DNA of 64,000 bases, taken from positions 1 through 64,000 of the forward strand of contig JACRJZ010000122.1 of NCBI GenBank assembly GCA_016219875.1, given 5' to 3'. Positions 58,891 to 64,000 of the stretch are shown here, in pieces. The notes beneath the pieces are model-generated. The model saw nothing but the letters and a program-made list of their open reading frames with translations, ran no database searches and had not been told where the DNA came from. Numbering within the stretch: the first letter of the stretch is position 1; every line of letters starts with the position of its first letter. The DNA is from Verrucomicrobiota bacterium. GTDB lineage: Bacteria; Verrucomicrobiota; Verrucomicrobiia; Limisphaerales; JACRJZ01. A program made the translations under genes and the position numbers.

Positions 58891-59652
58891 TCACGGCTCG
58901 TTCAGATGCGGCAGGTGATCGTTGTTCCAACGCACTCGAGCTTCCGGTTTGGCGGCGACGAGCCGCTGGTTTTCCACGGCTTCGACGTGGCCGTCACAGA
59001 AGGCGATGTTGGATCCCCCGTTGTGCCGCGGCGGCGTGTCTCGCTGGCCATCCTTGATCGTGATCAGGTAGCTCGTGACCCCGAAAACCATCAGCATGGA
59101 GTCGCCGATGGCGATCATGTCGCTGGGAACCATCACCCGGTCCACGCCGATTGGCTCCAGCGCGTTGGGTCCCGCATCATAGGGTCGATCGCCCCCCAGC
59201 CCCAGCACGTCCTTCGAGGTGCCATAGACATACTCCTTGGAGCGGGTGCCAAAGCCGTTATAGCCGTAGCTTCCGCCGCGATAGCCAATGAAGTTCTGCG
59301 ACCACATGAAGCCCTTCTCGCCCCGATAGGCGGCGCAGTCCATCAGCTTTTCGGCATTGCCGTAGTAGCGTTCGAGGGCGTTGTACCAAAGCATTCCGCG
59401 CTGGAAGTCCGCCGCGTAGGGATAGACTTGGTGCTCGTCCGCGTAGAGCGTCAGCGCGATGCCTAACTGCCGGAGGTTGCTCTTGCACGCCGCGGACTTG
59501 GCCACCACCTTCGCCCGAGCCAAGCCCGGCAGCAGCAGCGCCGCGAGGACCGCAATGATTGCGATGACCACCAGCAGTTCAATGAGGGTAAACGCTCCGT
59601 CCCGCCCTCCACGGCGTTCCCTGATTCCAAGTTGATTGTTCGCAAAACCCAT
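58891..59652 (-). CDS. Type II secretion pseudopilin-like protein (H-X9-DG family)
   Basis: A 253-aa protein; start taken at the ATG 59652. The prepilin signal is RRGGRDGAFTLIELLVVIAI, with cleavage after Gly and Glu5, then a hydrophobic helix continuing AVLAALLLPGLARAK. SAACKSNLRQLGIALTLYAD follows, and the C terminus has HNGGSNIAFCDG, the H-X9-DG motif. Such proteins are numerous in Verrucomicrobia and Planctomycetes; most are of unknown function. Monocistronic, convergent with the parvulin gene. Confidence 0.85.
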   Translation of the reverse strand: MGFANNQLGIRERRGGRDGAFTLIELLVVIAIIAVLAALLLPGLARAKVVAKSAACKSNLRQLGIALTLYADEHQVYPYAADFQRGMLWYNALERYYGNAEKLMDCAAYRGEKGFMWSQNFIGYRGGSYGYNGFGTRSKEYVYGTSKDVLGLGGDRPYDAGPNALEPIGVDRVMVPSDMIAIGDSMLMVFGVTSYLITIKDGQRDTPPRHNGGSNIAFCDGHVEAVENQRLVAAKPEARVRWNNDHLPHLNEP

Positions 59653-59890
59653 ATCTGAAATTAACCGCGACAAAGTGCTGCGGCTCCGTGCAATTGTCAA
59701 ATGCGCGGTCGCCGCGATTTGGTTTGGCGAGGCAGCGCGTCAAAGCATCGGCGTTCCCGGCCCGGGGTTTAGCCCGAATTCGGCACGAGTTATTCACAGC
59801 CGGCGGGAAAGAAGCGAGCCGCGCGGAGGCAGTAGAGACGTCGAACCGCTGAAGCAGAATCGGATGGTCTCGAGGCGATTTCAAAACCCC

Positions 59891-59956
59891 GTAGCAGCCG
59901 ACGTGAGGAGGCTCAAACTCCAAGGGAAACAGAGCCTCCTCACGTCGGCTGATATG
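59891..59956. repeat. F1 palindrome with TTTCAAAACC outer arms
   Basis: Arms GTAGCAGCCGACGTGAGGAG (59891) and CTCCTCACGTCGGCTGATAT (59936). Outer arms TTTCAAAACC (59879) and GGTTTTGAAA (59956) extend the pairing. Part of the 59653-60099 gap, which holds no gene. Confidence 0.85.
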
Positions 59957-59991
59957 GTTTTGAAAGAAGCTCTCTCGAACCAAAGAATCCC

Positions 59992-60044
59992 ATTCCTCCC
60001 TGCATCCGATGGGAAGCCGGTTTCCATCCGATGCAGGGAGGAAT
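59992..60044. repeat. Perfect 21-bp inverted repeat
   Basis: 59992-60012 and 60024-60044 are perfect complements (ATTCCTCCCTGCATCCGATG...) with an 11-base loop. It lies past the end of the minus-strand gene at 60100 and could stop its transcription, although no clear T run follows. Confidence 0.75.
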
Positions 60045-60099
60045 CGGATGTCATTGAGCCAAGGCTGGAGCCGCTTCAACGGTTCGACGCTTCCTCGCT

Positions 60100-60873
60100 T
60101 CAACGCGCCATCTCCAAGACCGATCCGATTCTTAATCCCAACCGATCCGCCGCGCTGCCACCGTTGACGGCCACTTCCAAGAGGCCTGCGGAACCCGGCA
60201 GTGCCACGGGGCGGCCAGCGGGCACCGCTTGGTAAAACTGCCGGAGTGGAATGCGCCGGTTCCCGGAGAGCCGGATAACGAGTCCTTCCCTGGGCGGCAA
60301 CTGCTCGTTGCGAATGCTCGTGATCGCATTGCCGAACCGGTCGAGGTAAACGACTTCGCCGCGCACGGTGCGGCCTCGTGTCACCGGCTCCGGCCAAGGC
60401 AGTCGGACCCAGTCGGCGGCAGACGGCCCCAGCTTGGCGAACGGCAGTCCTCGACTCAGATGCGCCGCCACGGGCGCGAAGACATCGCGGCCATGAAAGT
60501 TCCGGCTCACAGGACGGCGAAACCATCGCTCCTCCGTCAACCGCCGGACCGCGCGAACCTTCTCTCCCGCGAGGGCGAACGACAGCAGCCCGTTGTCTGG
60601 TCCCACGAACACGTAGTCGTCGGTGCGCACGGCGAGAGCGTGGCGCGCGCTCCCCACGCCGGGATCGACCACCGCGACGTGGATCGTGCCGCGCGGGAAG
60701 CAGCGGCAGCCGGCCGCGAGCGCGAAGGCCCCGGCCCGGACATCGCCCGGCGGCACGCCGTGGGTGAGGTCCACGATCTGCGCTCGCGGCGCGAGGCCGA
60801 GGATCACGCCCCGCATCGCGCCGACGAACCAGTCGCTCAGGCCGAAGTCCGTGGTGAGTGTGATGATGCGCAT
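60100..60873 (-). CDS. SAM hydrolase / adenosyl-chloride-synthase-family protein (DUF62)
   Basis: A 257-aa protein with the complete pattern of the SAM-hydroxide adenosyltransferase family: TLTTDFGLSDWFVGAMRGVI, IVDLTHGVPPGDVRAGAFAL, FPRGTIHVAVVDPGVGSARH, YVFVGPDNGLLS, NFHGRDVFAPVAAHLSRG, and in the C domain VVYLDRFGNAITSI. These enzymes split S-adenosylmethionine with water (most) or halide (few). The short GPDNG region lacks the extra loop of fluorinases, so hydrolysis is the likelier activity. Divergent from the SDR gene. Confidence 0.9.
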   Translation of the reverse strand: MRIITLTTDFGLSDWFVGAMRGVILGLAPRAQIVDLTHGVPPGDVRAGAFALAAGCRCFPRGTIHVAVVDPGVGSARHALAVRTDDYVFVGPDNGLLSFALAGEKVRAVRRLTEERWFRRPVSRNFHGRDVFAPVAAHLSRGLPFAKLGPSAADWVRLPWPEPVTRGRTVRGEVVYLDRFGNAITSIRNEQLPPREGLVIRLSGNRRIPLRQFYQAVPAGRPVALPGSAGLLEVAVNGGSAADRLGLRIGSVLEMAR

Positions 60874-60960
60874 GGGCGTTGATGGAAGCGCACTTTCGGG
60901 GAATAGTCAGCCGCAGAATTCGGATCAAACCGGCGCCCGCGCGCACGACTCGCACCAGTT

Positions 60961-61659
60961 ATGCCAACCGCCAAACGCAAGATCATCGTTCTCACCGGCG
61001 CGACCCGCGGCTTGGGTCGCGCGATGGCAGAGGAGTTCGCCCGGCTCGGCCACACCGTCGCCGGATGCGGACGCTCGCGGAGCCACGTCGAAGAGTTGCG
61101 CCGCACGTTCCGCGCCCCGCACCAGTTCGAGATCGTCGATGTCGCGTCCGACGAACAGGTGGAGGACTGGGCGGCGGGCCTCCTCCAGACGTTCGGCCCG
61201 CCGGACCTGCTGCTGAACAACGCCGCCGTCATCAACCGCAGCGCCCCGTTGTGGCAGGTGCCGGCCGATGAGTTCTCCGACGTGATTGATGTGAACCTCA
61301 AAGGCGTGGTCAACGTGATCCGGCACTTCGCCCCGGCGATGATCGCGCGCCGCGCCGGCGTGATCGTGAATTGGAGTTCGGGCTGGGGCCGCTCCGCCGA
61401 CGCTGAAGTGGCTCCCTACTGCGCCAGCAAGTGGGCCATCGAAGGACTCTCGCGGGCGCTGTCGCAGGAACTGCCCGCCGGCATGGCTGCGGTGGCACTG
61501 AATCCGGGCATCATCGACACGGACATGCTGCGAAGCTGCTTTGGCGGGTCCGCGGCACATTATCCGACGCCACCGCAATGGGCCAAGAAAGCCGTGCCTT
61601 TCCTGTTGGCCCTTGGCCCGAACGACAACGGTCAGCCGCTGACTGTGCCGGGCGGATGA
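60961..61659 (+). CDS. Short-chain dehydrogenase/reductase
   Basis: A 232-aa classical SDR. NAD(P)-binding TGATRGLGRAMAEEFARLG, a basic residue after strand 2 (CGRSRSH) that suggests NADP preference, LLNNAAV, catalytic Ser in VNWSSGWGR and the YCASK Tyr/Lys pair. PGIIDTDML follows the active site. Substrate unknown. A MITE begins 8 bases past its stop codon, and one target duplication overlaps the stop. Confidence 0.9.
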   Translation: MPTAKRKIIVLTGATRGLGRAMAEEFARLGHTVAGCGRSRSHVEELRRTFRAPHQFEIVDVASDEQVEDWAAGLLQTFGPPDLLLNNAAVINRSAPLWQVPADEFSDVIDVNLKGVVNVIRHFAPAMIARRAGVIVNWSSGWGRSADAEVAPYCASKWAIEGLSRALSQELPAGMAAVALNPGIIDTDMLRSCFGGSAAHYPTPPQWAKKAVPFLLALGPNDNGQPLTVPGG

Positions 61660-61666
61660 AACGGGC

Positions 61667-61867
61667 CAAGGCTGTATCAAGCTCCAGCCCGGCGCACTGG
61701 GTAGCGCAGGATTTCAACCGGCCGTAGCGCCGACTTGCAGTCGGCAAGGCCGTGAAACTTCCAGCCGGCTGGCCTCTTCCAACGCTCGCCGGTTGGAAAA
61801 CCGGCGCTACGGCAGACTCGAAAGTCTGCGCTACGAGTGCTCCCGAACCGAGCTTGATCCAGCCCTG
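61667..61867. mobile_element. 201-bp MITE-like element, copy 2
   Basis: Termini CAAGGCTGTATCAAGCTC and GAGCTTGATCCAGCCCTG match at 16 of 18 positions as inverted repeats. GAAACGGGC flanks it on both sides (61658-61666 and 61868-61876). The interior is nearly identical to the copy at 54411. Confidence 0.85.
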
Positions 61868-61965
61868 GAAACGGGCCGCCGCTCCCATTCCACCCTTGCT
61901 TCCTTCCGCAAAGCGCCTAGCCTCGCGGGTGGATTCAGCAAACAACTCAGGTAACGAATGGCTTT

Positions 61966-62970
61966 ATGAAATACCGACCTCTTGGCAACTCCGGCCTCTC
62001 CGCTTCCATCGTCGGCCTCGGCGCGTGGGTTCTCGGCGGCGGCCCAATCTGGGGCCAGGACACCGATGACAACGAGTCCGTCCGCACCATCCAGAGCGCG
62101 CTCGATCTCGGTGTGAACCTCATCGACACCGCGCCGGCCTACGGTTGGGGCCGCAGCGAACGCGTCGTGGCCAAGGCCCTCAAGGGTCGCCGCGACAAAG
62201 CCATCGTCGCCACCAAGGGCGGCCTGTGGTGGGCCGACGCCCGCGGCTCGTTCTTCACCGAGTTCGACGGTCAGAAGCTTTATCGCAGCCTGCGGCCCGA
62301 CACGATTCAGATTGAGATCGAGGACAGCCTGCGCCGGCTGGAAATTGATTGCATCGACCTTTACCAGACGCACTGGCCGTCGTGTCCGCCGGAGCACACG
62401 CCCATTGCCGACACGATGGCCGTGCTCACCAAGCTGAGGGACCAGGGCAAGATCCGCGCCCTCGGCGTCTGCAATGTGTCGCTCGACGAACTCAAGGAAA
62501 ACATCCGCCGCGGCGGCGCGGTGAGCGACCAGTTCCGATACTCCATGCTCTTCCGCGATCCGGAGAAGGACATCCTGCCTTACTGCGCGCAGAACCACGT
62601 GGCCACGCTCACCTACATGTCGCTCGAACAGGGCTTGCTGACCGGCAAGGTTGGCATGGACCGCGTGTTCAGCCCGGGCGAGTTCCGCACTAACACGGCG
62701 TGGAACCCGTGGTACGTCCCGGCCAACCGCCGGCGCGTGCTCGACCTGCTGGCCAGTTGGAAGGACCTCACGGCCAAATACGCCTGCACGCTTTCACAAT
62801 TGGTGATCGCGTGGACAGCGGCGCAAACCGGCGTGACGCACGTCCTGTGCGGTGGACGCAACATGCAGCAGGTCACCGAGAACGCCCAGGCTGCCGAACT
62901 GTCGCTCGTGCCCGCCGACCTGCAACGCATCCGCAGCGACGTGGTTGCGCTGGGCGCGCCAGCGGCGTGA
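61966..62970 (+). CDS. Aldo/keto reductase
   Basis: A 334-aa barrel oxidoreductase. RPLGNSGLSASIVGLGAWVL, GVNLIDTAPAYGWGRSERVV (catalytic Asp and Tyr), DKAIVATKGG (Lys), IDLYQTHWPS (His), IRALGVCNVSLDELKE and QLVIAWTAAQTGVTHVLCGG with ENAQAA for the cofactor phosphate. Close to the class that acts on sugars or inositols in bacteria; substrate unknown. Confidence 0.9.
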   Translation: MKYRPLGNSGLSASIVGLGAWVLGGGPIWGQDTDDNESVRTIQSALDLGVNLIDTAPAYGWGRSERVVAKALKGRRDKAIVATKGGLWWADARGSFFTEFDGQKLYRSLRPDTIQIEIEDSLRRLEIDCIDLYQTHWPSCPPEHTPIADTMAVLTKLRDQGKIRALGVCNVSLDELKENIRRGGAVSDQFRYSMLFRDPEKDILPYCAQNHVATLTYMSLEQGLLTGKVGMDRVFSPGEFRTNTAWNPWYVPANRRRVLDLLASWKDLTAKYACTLSQLVIAWTAAQTGVTHVLCGGRNMQQVTENAQAAELSLVPADLQRIRSDVVALGAPAA

Positions 62971-62976
62971 GGCAGA

Positions 62977-63075
62977 AATCCGAAATCCGAGTGGCCAAAT
63001 CCGAAACCCCTGTCGGCCCGCGAAGGTTTCGGATTTGAGATTTCGAGTTTCGGATATCGGTATTCGGATTACGGA
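62977..63075. repeat. F10 inverted AATCCGAAA repeat
   Basis: AAATCCGAAATCCGAG and CCAAATCCGAAACC are mirrored by GGTTTCGGATTT and TTTCGGATAT units. The centre CTGTCGGCCCGCGAAGGTTT is the inverse of the core at 42650. No gene in 62971-63260. Confidence 0.75.
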
Positions 63076-63260
63076 TTTGACGGACTGCCGGCGCTGGGAG
63101 CCACGGAGGGCTTGCGTTGGCCGTCATCGCGAAGTTGCACACCTCGGCCGGCCAGCCTACACTTTCCGTCATCTGCTCCCGGGAAACACGGTGTGACCCG
63201 GGCGAACGGCGTGCCGGCGAACCGCGCGCCAGCAGCACGAAAGCAAAACCGAGTTGTGAT

Positions 63261-64000
63261 ATGAAACGCAGATCGTTCCTCAAAGTCGTGGGCGGAGTCA
63301 CCGGCACCGTGGCCCTGGGCGTGGCGCCCATCCTGGTCAGCGAAAGCGAAGCGGCCGCCGGCGCGGCCAACGGCGAGATGCCCAAACGTGTGCTGGGCCG
63401 CACGGGTTTCAAAGTGTCCGTGGTCGGCTTTGCCGGTCTGGCCCTGACGCATTACCCCCAGGACGAATGCACCCGCGGGGTCCACAAAGCCTTCGACCGC
63501 GGCCTGAATTACTACGACGTTGCCCCCGCCTACGGCAAAGACGGCGCCTGCGAAATCAAGATGGGCGAAGCCCTCCAAGGCCTCGACCGCAGCCGCTACA
63601 TCCTCGCCTGCAAAACCAAGATGCGGGACAAGGACGGCTGCCGTCTCGAGTTGGAGCGTTCGCTCAAACGCCTCAAGACCGACCACTTCGATCTCTACCA
63701 GATGCACCACCTCGTGAAGCCGGAAGACGTGAAGAAGGCCCTCGGCCCCGGCGGCGCGCTGGAGACGATCCTCAAGGCGAAGGAGGAAGGGAAGATTCGC
63801 GCCATCGGTTTCTCGGCGCACACCACGAAGGCGGCGCTGGAAGCCTTGCGTGGATTCAACTACGACACCGTCATGTTCCCGATCAGCTTCGCCGAGTACT
63901 ACACGCGCGGCTTCGGGAAAGAAGTGCTGGCGCTGGCCAAGGAGAAGGGCGCGGCGGTGCTGTCGATCAAAACTCTTCACTCCGGAGCCTGGCCCCAAGG
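63261..64000 (+). CDS. Tat-exported aldo/keto reductase (partial, cut by window end)
   Basis: At least 246 aa; the frame is open at the last base. A twin-arginine signal (MKRRSFLKVVGGVTGTVALG) implies export in folded form. The barrel opens MPKRVLGRTGFKVSVVGFAG. NYYDVAPAYGKDGACEIKMG carries the catalytic Asp and Tyr, RYILACKTKMRD the Lys, and DHFDLYQMHHL the His. GKIRAIGFSAHTTKAALEAL is normal for the family. Second AKR in the segment; exported AKRs of this type are frequent in Planctomycetes and Verrucomicrobia. Confidence 0.85.
   Translation, partial: MKRRSFLKVVGGVTGTVALGVAPILVSESEAAAGAANGEMPKRVLGRTGFKVSVVGFAGLALTHYPQDECTRGVHKAFDRGLNYYDVAPAYGKDGACEIKMGEALQGLDRSRYILACKTKMRDKDGCRLELERSLKRLKTDHFDLYQMHHLVKPEDVKKALGPGGALETILKAKEEGKIRAIGFSAHTTKAALEALRGFNYDTVMFPISFAEYYTRGFGKEVLALAKEKGAAVLSIKTLHSGAWPQ

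Noticed and set aside
59776..59789. GAATTCGGCACGAG, identical to a common EcoRI cDNA-cloning adaptor
   Set aside because: Short match, surrounded by ordinary host-like sequence on both sides; probably coincidence. Read-level inspection would settle it.

Overview
The window looks like a GC-rich chromosome segment of a Verrucomicrobiota bacterium (subdivision-3 / Pedosphaera-like is my inference). The reasons are an H-X9-DG pseudopilin, large secreted beta-helix and carbohydrate-active proteins (GH20-like, DUF4091/GH123-like, DUF1080), C-terminal tails that end in FFRLK or FYRV, and a very high density of dispersed short inverted repeats between and inside genes.

Layout. (1) 1-10.6 kb: host genes. 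These are a fimbrial-type secreted protein, a 908-aa secreted multidomain protein, a double-ACT protein, a parallel beta-helix protein paired with a GH20-like hydrolase, and gamma-glutamyltransferase. (2) about 10.7-34.6 kb: a phage-derived element, almost all genes on the minus strand. Read right to left it holds two early genes of unknown function, a terminator, an XRE repressor-like gene, an excisionase-like gene, a replication/recombination block (PDDEXK nuclease, candidate ssDNA-binding protein, DEDD exonuclease, PIF1-like helicase, Prim-Pol/SF3 primase-helicase, primase zinc-finger protein), terminase small and large subunits, DUF4055 portal, scaffold-like protein, major capsid protein, small virion/connector proteins, a candidate lysis pair and a second excisionase-like gene. 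I find no integrase, no tail genes and no endolysin. (3) Inside the element, between portal and terminase, is a 4 kb accessory interval (18.4-22.4 kb). It has a 34-bp-period iteron-like array, a roughly 1.1 kb gene-free tract made of consecutive long stem-loops, minus-strand terminators, a parS-like palindrome and a two-gene plus-strand operon with its own terminator. (4) 35-64 kb: host genes again. They include gatC-VOC-gatA, a MazF-type toxin-antitoxin pair, DUF4091 and DUF1080 proteins, trpF, a methyltransferase, a 2797-aa protein of six beta-helix modules joined by five PKD domains, rlmN, serA, a parvulin isomerase, a pseudopilin, a SAM hydrolase/adenosyltransferase-family protein, an SDR and two aldo/keto reductases (the last cut by the window end).

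The most interesting points are these. The stem-loop tract is a candidate giant ornate noncoding RNA comparable in kind to phage ROOL/GOLLD RNAs. It contains paralogous hairpins whose loops are conserved while both stem arms changed together. A 201-bp MITE-like element occurs in two full copies, each with its own 9-bp target-site duplication, plus one fragment. A different 130-bp inverted-repeat element, also with a 9-bp duplication, supplies the stop codon of the GH20-like gene. Host-type repeats have also entered phage coding sequences in frame, including the signal peptide of a phage lipoprotein.

All functional calls come from reading protein motifs by eye. No database search, RNA folding or alignment program was run.
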